DNA from: Limnochorda pilosa | Lineage (GTDB): Bacteria; Bacillota; Limnochordia; Limnochordales; Limnochordaceae | DNA: 64,000 nt | Reading direction: 5' to 3' | NCBI RefSeq assembly: GCF_001544015.1 | Contig: NZ_AP014924.1 | Span: forward strand, 1,798,001-1,862,000 | Shown here: in pieces, positions 8,329 to 16,123 of the stretch | Numbering within the stretch: the first letter of the stretch is position 1 | How the letters are laid out: each line of letters opens with the position of its first letter | Position numbers and translations under genes: made by a program | The notes under the pieces: generated by a model | Told to the model about the DNA's origin: nothing | Databases searched by the model: none | Seen by the model: the letters and a program-made list of their open reading frames with translations, nothing else

Positions 8329-8943
8329 ATGGTGGACATCTTCATCCAGGGCGGACCGGTCATGATCCCTCTCGGGCTGCTTTCCCTCATCGGGTTTGCG
8401 GTCTTCCTCGAGCGCATCTGGTACCTCCGCCGGAACCGCGCCAACACCGACGAGCTTGTCGAGGAGGTCCACGTCGCGCTGGAACAGGAGCGGCTCCTGG
8501 AGGCGGTCCAGATCGCCAAGCGCCATCGGGGTCCGGTGGCGGCGGTCCTGTCGGTGGCCGTGGCCAACTTCGACCGCCCCTCGCGCGAGCTCAGGGAGCG
8601 CATCGAGCAGGCCGGGCAAGATGAGGTGTACAAGATGGAGCGACGGCTGGTCTGGCTCGAGACCATCGCGGCCATCGCCCCGCTGCTTGGGCTCCTGGGG
8701 ACCGTCCTCGGCATCATCGACAGCTTTCAGATCCTGTCGGCGGCCCAGGGCGTGGGCGACCCGGCGGCCATCAGCTCCGGCATCGCGCAGGCCCTCATCA
8801 CCACCGCAGCCGGGCTGATCATCGCGATCCCGACTCTCTTCGCCCACAACTGGTTGAGCAGCATCGTGGACCGCCGGGTGCAGGACATGAACCGGGCGGC
8901 GTCGGAGGTCGTCGAGATCCACAACCTCCGGGGGGTGGCCTGA
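8329..8943 (+). CDS. exbB: ExbB/TolQ/MotA-family proton channel subunit
   Basis: Inner-membrane proton channel component that, with ExbD, energises TonB. The 204 residues show an N-terminal membrane helix (MIPLGLLSLIGFAVFLERIW), a cytoplasmic loop, and two C-terminal helices including the IAPLLGLLGTVLGII segment conserved in the MotA/TolQ/ExbB family. The ATG at 8329 was chosen; an in-frame TTG 9 bases earlier is also possible. It is followed directly by exbD and tonB, so the assignment as the TonB energiser is firm. In a Firmicute this system implies an outer membrane. Confidence 0.9.
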   Translation: MVDIFIQGGPVMIPLGLLSLIGFAVFLERIWYLRRNRANTDELVEEVHVALEQERLLEAVQIAKRHRGPVAAVLSVAVANFDRPSRELRERIEQAGQDEVYKMERRLVWLETIAAIAPLLGLLGTVLGIIDSFQILSAAQGVGDPAAISSGIAQALITTAAGLIIAIPTLFAHNWLSSIVDRRVQDMNRAASEVVEIHNLRGVA

Positions 8944-9345
8944 TTGATCACGCGGCGGCGCCGCCCCCGCACGGCGGTCAACATCGTCCCGTTGATCGAC
9001 GTGATGTTCTTCCTGGTGGTCTTCTTCATGCTTTTCACCACCTTCCGCACCGAACCGGCGGGGCTGGACGTCCAGCTGCCGAGGGCGGCCACGGCGCGCC
9101 AGAACGTACCCTCGGAGCTGGTGGTGACCGTTCGCGAGGACGGCCGCTTCTACCTGGGCGGCCGCGCCGTCACCTCCGCCGAGCTCCAGCAGGAGATCCG
9201 CCGCGCCCTGGCGGACCGGCCCGATCTGCTGGTGATCATCCGGGGTGACCGCCGGGCCCGGTACGAGCAGGTGGTGCGTGCCATCGACGACGTCCGCTCG
9301 GTGGGCGGCTACCGCCTCGCGCTGGCCGTTCGCACCGACACGTAG
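8944..9345 (+). CDS. exbD: ExbD/TolR-family biopolymer transport protein
   Basis: Partner of ExbB in the proton channel. The 133-residue protein has one N-terminal membrane helix (VNIVPLIDVMFFLVVFFM) with the conserved aspartate that carries protons (D in PLIDV, about residue 19), followed by a periplasmic domain. It uses a TTG start placed immediately after the exbB TGA, so translation is coupled. The length fits the family. Confidence 0.9.
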   Translation: MITRRRRPRTAVNIVPLIDVMFFLVVFFMLFTTFRTEPAGLDVQLPRAATARQNVPSELVVTVREDGRFYLGGRAVTSAELQQEIRRALADRPDLLVIIRGDRRARYEQVVRAIDDVRSVGGYRLALAVRTDT

Positions 9346-9424
9346 GACAGGCTGGCCGGTTCCCGGAAGACAGGGCGCCGCCGGCTGCACGGGCACGGCT
9401 CGGCAGGGCAGGGGGGAGACGACC

Positions 9425-10333
9425 GTGGGACGTGAACCGGACAGCTCGCCGATGGGCACCTTCCTGCTCATCTCCGCGTTGCTCCACGTGGTGGTGCTCC
9501 TCTTCGCGCCCCAGTGGGCCAACCGGGCGGGCGCCCAGCTCCCGTCGCTGCTGAGCGGGGGCGTGGTCCAGGTGGTACGTGTGGACGAGCCCACGGCCGC
9601 GCAGCGGACCACGCCGCAGCCCGTCCAGCCCGAGCGGAAGCCCCCGCCTGCGCCCCCGAAGCCGGAACCGAAGCCCGCCACCGCGCCGGAACCGAAGCCG
9701 ACGCCGGCCGACCGTGCCGAACAGGAGGCGCCCCCGGAGCCAGCCATCCAGGCTCCGGCCCAGGCCAGGCCAGCCGACCGGCCGCTCACCAGCACGCAGG
9801 GCCAGGAGCCCGCGCCCGAGGCGCGCAAGCCGCAGCCCGCCCCCAAGCCGGAGCCGAAACCGGCCCCCCAGCCCTCGCCCAAGGAGCCGCCGGCGGACCA
9901 GGCCGCCCCCGAGCAGGACGGCGCGGCGGCCAGTACGGAGCCGGCCTCGGAGCCGGTCCCCGAGGATCCGGGACCCCCGCGCCTGCCGCCGCTGGGCGAG
10001 CCCGGATCGCTCCTCACCCTGGGCGGCACCGCCCTGGGCTACCCGAAGAACGCGGAGAACCAGGGCCTGGAGGGAGAGGTGCAGCTCCGCCTCGAGCTGG
10101 ACGCCAACGGCCAGGTCCAGCGGGTGGTATTGCTCGAGCCCTCTGGCCACAAGGTTCTGGATGACTACGCAGTACGAGGGGTGGAGTACCGGGTGCGGAC
10201 CGGCCAGCTTCACGCCACGCGCCAGGCGGCGCCGTACGCCGTTCGTATCCGGGTTTCCTTCCGCCGAGACGGCGGCGCGTTCGTGGGCCAGTTGGAACCC
10301 GTAGGATCCGCGGAGTACCTCCAGGAGAGATGA
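9425..10333 (+). CDS. tonB: TonB-like energy transducer
   Basis: Spans the periplasm to couple the ExbBD proton channel to outer-membrane receptors. The 302 residues show an N-terminal membrane anchor (residues about 12-30), a long proline/lysine/glutamate-rich rod (about 60-180, many KPEPKP repeats), and a C-terminal TonB domain. That domain includes GEVQLRLELDANGQV and a final YRVRTGQLHA...PYAVRIRVSF region. The GTG at 9425 follows a GGGGGGAG site. Its TGA overlaps the next gene's ATG. No TonB-dependent receptor is encoded in the window. Confidence 0.85.
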   Translation: MGREPDSSPMGTFLLISALLHVVVLLFAPQWANRAGAQLPSLLSGGVVQVVRVDEPTAAQRTTPQPVQPERKPPPAPPKPEPKPATAPEPKPTPADRAEQEAPPEPAIQAPAQARPADRPLTSTQGQEPAPEARKPQPAPKPEPKPAPQPSPKEPPADQAAPEQDGAAASTEPASEPVPEDPGPPRLPPLGEPGSLLTLGGTALGYPKNAENQGLEGEVQLRLELDANGQVQRVVLLEPSGHKVLDDYAVRGVEYRVRTGQLHATRQAAPYAVRIRVSFRRDGGAFVGQLEPVGSAEYLQER

Positions 10334-12441
10334 TGCTGATGCAGCGCCGATCGCAGACCCGCCTCCTCGCGGCGCCGCTGGTGCTGGCCCTGAGCCTGTG
10401 CCTGGCGGCGGCGCCTGCCGCCCTCGGCCAGGAGAAGGCCGCCGGGGGCGGCAGCTCCGAGCTGGTCACCGTGGCCAACGAGTACGTGGAGATCCTGGTG
10501 AACGCGGGCCGCAACGACACGGGCCGCTTCGCCGTCTACACGACCGGCGGCGACCCCGACCGCCCCGAGGACGATCAGAAGCCGCTCATCTACGGGACGC
10601 GGGACCCGGGTCCCTGGACCAGCTACACCACGGTTCAGATCGACGGGGTGAGTTGGGTCTTCGGGGGGCCCGCCCAGCGGCGGGCCGGCCGGAGCGCCAA
10701 CTACGGCACCGCGGTCCGCCTGCCCGAGCGAGAGGGCGACGCGGTGGTGGCCGCCTGGAACCTGGGACCCCTGGAGGTGACCCAGACCCTCAGCTTCGCC
10801 CGGAGCCTCACCACGGGCCTGATGGACACGGTGCGGATCGCCTACCACGTCGAGAACACCGACAGCCGCCCGCACCGAGTGGGCCTCAGGATCATGCTGG
10901 ACACCATGCTGGGCGAGAACGACGGGGCGCCCTTCCGGGTGGCCGAGCGGGCCATCACCACCGACACCCCTCTGGTGGGCGCCGAGATCCCCGAGTTCTG
11001 GCAAGCCTTCGACGACCTGGGCAACCCGCAGGTGATGGCCCAGGGCACCCTCCGACACCCGGGGGAGGCGCCGCCCGAGCGCGTCTACATGAGCAACTGG
11101 GGAAGCCTGGCCGACGGGGCGTGGAGCTTCGACTTCCAAGCGGGTCGTGACTTCACCCGCAAGGGCGAGTTCGACCTGGACTCGGCCATCGCCCTCTTCT
11201 GGGACCCGAAGGAGCTGGCCGCGGGCGAGGGCCGTGACTACGTGACCTACTACGGGCTGGGTGGCATCGACATCGCGCCCGGGCAGCTCTCGCTGGGCCT
11301 GACCTCGGCCAAGGAGATCGAGGGGTCCCAGGATCAGCCCCGGCCGTTCACGGTGGTCGCTTACGTTCAGAACACGGGCGCGGGCGACGCGCTCAACGTC
11401 GTCGCGGAGTTGATCCCGCCCAGGGAGTTCCAGGTGGTGGGGGGCGAGGCCGAGGCCCGCCGCAGCCTGGGGAACCTCCCATCGGGCGGCACCGGGCAGG
11501 TCCGGTGGGAACTGGAGGTGCCGCCGGGCACCGTGGGGACCTTTACGTACCGGGTTCGGGTGAGCGCCACCAACGCCGAGTCCAACGAGGGGAGCCGCGG
11601 GGTGGAGGTGCTTGCCCCGGCTCGCCTGCAGGTGCAGGTGGACGCCCTCCAGCGGCTCGGGCAGGCCGACGGCGGGGGCTACGACCCCGGACGGTTCCAG
11701 GTGAAGGTGACGCTCCACAATGCGGGCGGCTCCTCGGCCGAGTGGGTGCTGGCGCGCCTCGCCCCCGCGGTGCAGGGCCAGCTCCGCCTGGTACCCGGCG
11801 ACGCCGAACAGAGGCTCCTGCGGCGTCTGGGGCCGGGGGAGAGCCAGGAGCTCGTATGGGAGCTCCGGCCCACCGGCCAGTATGACGGCAACTTCTACTA
11901 CAACGTCGCGGTGGGGGCGAGCAACACCGGAGAGCCCCAGCGGATTTCCCGGTCCATCCAGGTGCCGAGGCTGCAGGCGCGCCTCTGGCTGGAACCCGAG
12001 GCTCCTTCAGACGCGGAGCGGCCCTTCCGCGATGGGAACCTGGATGTCTACGTCCGTGCCATGAATCTGAGGAGCTTCTGGGGCGGCTCCGTGGTGATTC
12101 GGTACGATCCTGAGCGCCTACGGCTCCTGCGCGTCGAACCTGGGCGACTCTTGATCGAGGGGAGCGTGGGTCACTGGGGTGAGCCGGACATCTCGCAACC
12201 CGGCCGAGTGATCATCTCCGGAGACAGGGCCGGATGGTCCCCTCTGATTCTCGCCACGGATACCTTCGCCAGGCTTGAGTTCAAAGTCGTCGGGAGCGGG
12301 CCCACCACGCTAGCCCTCGAGAGCGTGGCGCTCTCGGCCGAGGCGGGCCAGCCCCCCCAGAGGGTGACCCCGTCCGCGGGCCTGGCGGTGCAAGAGGACG
12401 TGCAGGTGTGGTTGGCGGAACCGAAGACCGAAGAGCCCTGA
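10330..12441 (+). CDS. large secreted protein with Ig-like repeats and a C-terminal cohesin-like domain
   Basis: A 703-residue exported protein with a signal peptide (about 1-35, ending ALGQ). It has an N-terminal beta-rich domain of unknown type (about 45-320). Two CARDB/DUF11-like Ig modules follow, each with phrases such as VVAYVQNTGAGDALNV and VKVTLHNAGGSSAEW. The C-terminal module (about 560-700) contains GGSVVIRYDPERLRLL and PGRVIISG, a cohesin-like pattern. Its ATG overlaps the tonB stop, so it is expressed with the ExbBD-TonB system. The function is unknown; a periplasmic or surface scaffold role is inference. Confidence 0.6.
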   Translation: MMLMQRRSQTRLLAAPLVLALSLCLAAAPAALGQEKAAGGGSSELVTVANEYVEILVNAGRNDTGRFAVYTTGGDPDRPEDDQKPLIYGTRDPGPWTSYTTVQIDGVSWVFGGPAQRRAGRSANYGTAVRLPEREGDAVVAAWNLGPLEVTQTLSFARSLTTGLMDTVRIAYHVENTDSRPHRVGLRIMLDTMLGENDGAPFRVAERAITTDTPLVGAEIPEFWQAFDDLGNPQVMAQGTLRHPGEAPPERVYMSNWGSLADGAWSFDFQAGRDFTRKGEFDLDSAIALFWDPKELAAGEGRDYVTYYGLGGIDIAPGQLSLGLTSAKEIEGSQDQPRPFTVVAYVQNTGAGDALNVVAELIPPREFQVVGGEAEARRSLGNLPSGGTGQVRWELEVPPGTVGTFTYRVRVSATNAESNEGSRGVEVLAPARLQVQVDALQRLGQADGGGYDPGRFQVKVTLHNAGGSSAEWVLARLAPAVQGQLRLVPGDAEQRLLRRLGPGESQELVWELRPTGQYDGNFYYNVAVGASNTGEPQRISRSIQVPRLQARLWLEPEAPSDAERPFRDGNLDVYVRAMNLRSFWGGSVVIRYDPERLRLLRVEPGRLLIEGSVGHWGEPDISQPGRVIISGDRAGWSPLILATDTFARLEFKVVGSGPTTLALESVALSAEAGQPPQRVTPSAGLAVQEDVQVWLAEPKTEEP

Positions 12442-12475
12442 GTTGGCTTTTTGCTTGCGAAAGGAAGTGGACACG

Positions 12476-13525
12476 GTGCAGCAGCATTCGCTCCATGGCC
12501 GGACCCGGGTCCGGGGCTGGGCCCGCAGGGCCGTTGCCTTGGCTCTCACCCTCCTGGTCCTGGCGCCCGCTCCCCTCTGGGCCCAGGAACAGACGATCCG
12601 CGATGTTCCCAGCGGGCACTGGGCGTACGAGGCCGTACGCCGCCTCATCGACGAGGGGTACCTCACCCTCTACGATGACCGGACCTTCCGGGGGGACCAG
12701 CCCGTCGACCGCTACACCTTCGCGGCCGCCATCGCGCGGATCCTGGATCAGGTCGGCTCCGGGGCCGCCACACCCTCCTCTTCGGACGTTCAGGTCCTCA
12801 AGGACCTGGCCACCGAGTTCCGCCAGGAGCTCCGGGACTGGTACCAGTCCGAGGAGACCCTGACCCAACGGATCCAGGCGGCCGAGAAGTCCGTGGCGGC
12901 CCTGGACGGCACCGTCGGGTCGGTCCTGGCCAAGGTGGACTCCCTGGAGCAGGCGGCGGCCCAACGGGACGCGAACCTGAAGGGGCTGGCCGACCAGGCC
13001 GGGCAGATCTCCCAGGACCTGGCCAAGCTCCGGGAGGACCTGGGTCTCCAGACGGGCACCCTGGACCAGCGTTTGGCCGAGTTCCAGAACCAGATCGAGG
13101 GCGACCTGGGGGTTCAGGGCATCAACCTGGGCCAGAACCTGGCGGACCTGTCGAGCCGGCTCAAGCAGACCTCCGAACGCCTCGCCCAGCAGGCCGACGT
13201 GGCCACCCAGCTCCAGGGCCAGGTGGACGAGCTCCAGAAGAGCCTGCAGCAGCAGCGTCAGGAGATGACGGGGGCGGACCGCCAGCTCCTCGCCGAGATC
13301 CGGGACCTGGCCAACCGCCTGGACGTGCTCCAGAGCACGCCGGGGACGGTGGCGGGCGTCCAGACCCGGCAGCTCCAGCTCGAGCGCCAGCTTGCCACCC
13401 TCCAGCGCGACTTCGACGCCTACCGCAGCAAGGCGGAGGAGGAGACCCGCACGCTGCGCACCACCAGCGTCGTGGGGGTGGCGGCGGCGCTGGTGGCGGT
13501 GGTGGCGGCCCTGGTCATCAAGTAG
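12476..13525 (+). CDS. SLH-coiled-coil-membrane-anchor protein (Omp-alpha-like spacer)
   Basis: A 349-residue exported protein: signal peptide (ending PLWAQEQ), one S-layer-homology domain directly after it (IRDVPSGHWAYEAVRRLIDE, then GDQPVDRYTFAAAIARIL), about 230 residues of heptad-rich coiled coil, and a hydrophobic C-terminal helix (VVGVAAALVAVVAALVIK). This order matches Omp-alpha of Thermotoga, a rod that holds the outer membrane at a fixed distance from peptidoglycan. SLH domains bind wall polysaccharide and the end helix would sit in the outer membrane. The GTG at 12476 has an AAAGGA site. It closes the exbB-exbD-tonB cluster. Confidence 0.7.
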   Translation: MQQHSLHGRTRVRGWARRAVALALTLLVLAPAPLWAQEQTIRDVPSGHWAYEAVRRLIDEGYLTLYDDRTFRGDQPVDRYTFAAAIARILDQVGSGAATPSSSDVQVLKDLATEFRQELRDWYQSEETLTQRIQAAEKSVAALDGTVGSVLAKVDSLEQAAAQRDANLKGLADQAGQISQDLAKLREDLGLQTGTLDQRLAEFQNQIEGDLGVQGINLGQNLADLSSRLKQTSERLAQQADVATQLQGQVDELQKSLQQQRQEMTGADRQLLAEIRDLANRLDVLQSTPGTVAGVQTRQLQLERQLATLQRDFDAYRSKAEEETRTLRTTSVVGVAAALVAVVAALVIK

Positions 13526-13567
13526 CCTACCTGGGCAGCCTAGCATGGAGCAGGGGAGGCGGGAGCG

Positions 13568-14722
13568 GTGCGAGCCTACCTGGACCACAGCGCCACGACG
13601 CCCCCGGACCCTGAGGTGATCGGGGCCATGGTGGAAGCCATGAGCCCCGAGGGGTTCGGGAATCCGTCGTCGCTGCACCGCCTGGGCGTGGAGGCCGAAC
13701 GGAAGGTACGGAGGGCCCGGGAGCAGGTCGCCGCGCTGCTCGAGGCCGCGCCCGACGAGATCGTCTTCACCTCGGGCGGGACGGAGGCGAACAACCTGGC
13801 CGCCCAGGGCGGCGCCCGGGCTCGGGCCCGGCGCGGCCGCCACGTGCTCGTGAGCGCGGTGGAGCACCCCTCGGTGAGGGAGGCGGCTGGCCGCCTGGCC
13901 GACGAGGGCTTCCGGGTGGAGGAGGTCCCGGTGGACCGCGAGGGGAGGGTGCTGCCGGACCGGCTCGCCGAGCGGCTGCGGGACGACACCGTCCTGGTGA
14001 GCGTCATGCGCGTGAACAACGAGCTGGGCACCGTGCAACCGGTGGAGGAGCTGGTGCGGGTCGTCAAGGAGCGCTGCCCCGAGGCGCTCTTCCACGTGGA
14101 CGCCATCCAGGCGGCCGGGCTCACCCGGGTCACCCCCCGCGCGTGGGGCTGCGACCTCCTCAGCGTCAGCGCCCACAAGCTGCACGGCCCCAAGGGGGTG
14201 GGGGCCCTCTGGATCCGCCCGGGGGTCCGCCTGATCCCCCTGGTACGGGGAGGGGGACAGGAACGGGATCTCCGGCCCGGTACCGAGAACGTTCCCGGGA
14301 TCGTCGGCTTCGGCAGGGCCGCCGAGCTGGCCCTCTCCCGGCGGGGGGAGGCCCCCCGGGTGGCCCAGAGGCGGCGACGCCTGGAAGAAGGGATCCGCTC
14401 GCGCGTCCCCGGCGTCCGCCGGCTGGGTCCCGAGGAGGAGCATGCAGCCCCCCACATCCTCAACCTGGCCTTTGCGGGGCTCCGGGGCGAGGTCCTGGTC
14501 CATGGGCTGGAGGCAGAGGAAGTCTACGTCTCCACGGGCTCGGCCTGCTCGTCCCGCCACACCGGGCCGAGCCACGTGCTTGCGGCCCTGGGCGAGCCGC
14601 AGGAGGCGATCGAGGGAGCGATCCGCTTCAGCCTGTCGCCCCTGACCACCGAGGCCGAGGTGGACCAGGCCATCGACGCGGTGGCACGCACCGTCGCCGA
14701 GCTCCGGGCGATGATCGGGTGA
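13568..14722 (+). CDS. cysteine desulfurase (IscS/NifS family)
   Basis: PLP enzyme that takes sulfur from L-cysteine as an enzyme-bound persulfide. The 384 residues start MRAYLDHSATTPPDPEV, show the SGGTEANNLA block, the PLP lysine in SVSAHKLHGPKGVG and the catalytic cysteine loop STGSACSSRHTGPSHVL. It starts with GTG. The thiI gene follows 31 bases later, so this enzyme most likely supplies persulfide for 4-thiouridine in tRNA and possibly thiamine. It also resembles IscS used for Fe-S clusters. Confidence 0.92.
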   Translation: MRAYLDHSATTPPDPEVIGAMVEAMSPEGFGNPSSLHRLGVEAERKVRRAREQVAALLEAAPDEIVFTSGGTEANNLAAQGGARARARRGRHVLVSAVEHPSVREAAGRLADEGFRVEEVPVDREGRVLPDRLAERLRDDTVLVSVMRVNNELGTVQPVEELVRVVKERCPEALFHVDAIQAAGLTRVTPRAWGCDLLSVSAHKLHGPKGVGALWIRPGVRLIPLVRGGGQERDLRPGTENVPGIVGFGRAAELALSRRGEAPRVAQRRRRLEEGIRSRVPGVRRLGPEEEHAAPHILNLAFAGLRGEVLVHGLEAEEVYVSTGSACSSRHTGPSHVLAALGEPQEAIEGAIRFSLSPLTTEAEVDQAIDAVARTVAELRAMIG

Positions 14723-14753
14723 CGCCTCCGCCGGCCGTCCGAGGGGGAGCAGG

Positions 14754-15941
14754 GTGCGCGAGCTGATCCTGGTGCGCTACGGAGAGATCGGCCTGAAGGG
14801 GGAGAACCGCCCCCACTTCGAGCACCGGCTGGCCGCCAACCTGAGACGCGCGCTCGAGGATCTTCCGGACGCCCGGGTGGAGCGGGGCTACGGCCGGCTC
14901 TTCGTGGACCCTGCCTGCCGGACCGACGAGGCCCTGGCCCGGCTTCGACGGGTCTTCGGCGTGGTGGGGCTCCACCCTTCGGTGGAGACCCCCCTGGAGA
15001 CGGAGGCCATCCTCGATGCCGCCCTCCGCCTGGTGCGCGGCGAACGGCGCCCGGCCCGCTTCAAGGTAGAGGCCCGCCGCTCCAACAAGGCCTTTCCGCT
15101 GGATTCCATCGAGCTCAATCGGAAGGTGGGCGCGCACCTGCTCGAACACCTGGACGGGCTGAGCGTGGACCTGCGCCACCCCGAGGTCCGCCTGCGGCTG
15201 GAGATTCGGGAGAGGCACGCCTACCTCTACGTCCGCGACGTTCCAGGGCCCGGTGGACTCCCGGTGGGGGTGGCCTCGCCGGCGCTCCTGCTCCTCTCGG
15301 GCGGCATCGACAGCCCTGTGGCGGGATGGTACACGATGAAGCGGGGCGTGCCCCTGTCGGCCGTCCACTTCCAGAGTCCTCCCTTCACCAGCCCCCGGGC
15401 GCTCCAGAAGGTACAGGATCTCTGCGACGTGCTGGCCGCCTGGGGCGGCCCGGTGAGGCTCCACACGGTGCCCTTCACCCGGATTCAGACCGCCATCCGC
15501 AAGCACGTTCCCCCGGAGCTGGGCATCACCGTCATGCGGCGCATGATGTTCCGCATCGCCGAGCGGCTCGCGGCCCGCGACGGGCTGGCCGCGCTGGTGA
15601 CGGGGGAGAGCCTGGGACAGGTGGCCTCCCAGACCCTCGAAAGCCTGGCCGCGATCAACGACGTGGTGCGCCTCCCCGTTCTCCGGCCGTTGATCGGTCT
15701 GGACAAGTCCGAGATCATCGACCGCGCCCAGGCCATCGGAACCTATGCCATCTCGATCCGCCCCTACGAGGACTGCTGCACCCTCTTCGTCCCGGCCCAC
15801 CCGGCCACCCATCCCGATCGCCTCCAGGCGGAGGCCGCCGAGGCCGCTCTCGCGGTCCAAGCGCTGGTGGGCGAAGCGGTGGCGGGCACCGAGGTGGAGG
15901 AGCGTCGCGCTCCCGGCGACGCCCGGCTGCCTTCCCGCTGA
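14754..15941 (+). CDS. thiI: tRNA 4-thiouridine synthase
   Basis: Adenylates U8 of tRNA and transfers sulfur delivered by a cysteine desulfurase. The 395-residue protein shows an N-terminal ferredoxin-like/THUMP region (YGEIGLKGENRPHFE and LRHPEVRLRLEIRERHAYLY) and the PP-loop ATPase motif LLLLSGGIDSPVAGW near residue 180. The GTG start is preceded by GAGGGGGA. The length matches ThiI without the C-terminal rhodanese domain, as in Firmicutes. It is paired with the upstream desulfurase gene. Confidence 0.92.
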   Translation: MRELILVRYGEIGLKGENRPHFEHRLAANLRRALEDLPDARVERGYGRLFVDPACRTDEALARLRRVFGVVGLHPSVETPLETEAILDAALRLVRGERRPARFKVEARRSNKAFPLDSIELNRKVGAHLLEHLDGLSVDLRHPEVRLRLEIRERHAYLYVRDVPGPGGLPVGVASPALLLLSGGIDSPVAGWYTMKRGVPLSAVHFQSPPFTSPRALQKVQDLCDVLAAWGGPVRLHTVPFTRIQTAIRKHVPPELGITVMRRMMFRIAERLAARDGLAALVTGESLGQVASQTLESLAAINDVVRLPVLRPLIGLDKSEIIDRAQAIGTYAISIRPYEDCCTLFVPAHPATHPDRLQAEAAEAALAVQALVGEAVAGTEVEERRAPGDARLPSR

Positions 15942-16025
15942 GCCTTCCTCATCCGGGAGCGCCTCCCTGCCCTTGGGCCGGGGCCCCGGTTCCGCCCATC
16001 TCCCCCGCAAGATGCCAAGGGAGCC

Positions 16026-16053
16026 TTGACAGAATGCCCCACGGTGGTAAACT
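16026..16053 (+). promoter_or_regulatory. sigma-A-type promoter of the P1B-4 ATPase gene
   Basis: TTGACA at 16026-16031 and TAAACT at 16048-16053 are separated by 16 bases. The segment up to the ATG at 16124 is relatively AT-rich and includes GATAGCTTATCCATAGATAG, where a metal-responsive repressor might bind. The promoter match is seen directly; the operator idea is inference. Confidence 0.6.
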
Positions 16054-16123
16054 GACCTCGTAGCCAGGATTGATTCTTTGTAGCGATAGCTTATCCATAG
16101 ATAGGACCCGCGGAGGTGCCGGC

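Noticed and set aside
8199-8340. Tiny plus-strand frame starting GTGGCTCGG upstream of exbB
   Set aside because: The AAAGGAG lies too close to the GTG, and the translated sequence has no protein character.
9600-9960. Proline/lysine-rich repeats as a DNA-level tandem array
   Set aside because: The repeats are codon-level (Lys-Pro-Glu-Pro) and belong to the rigid rod of TonB; there is no regular DNA unit.
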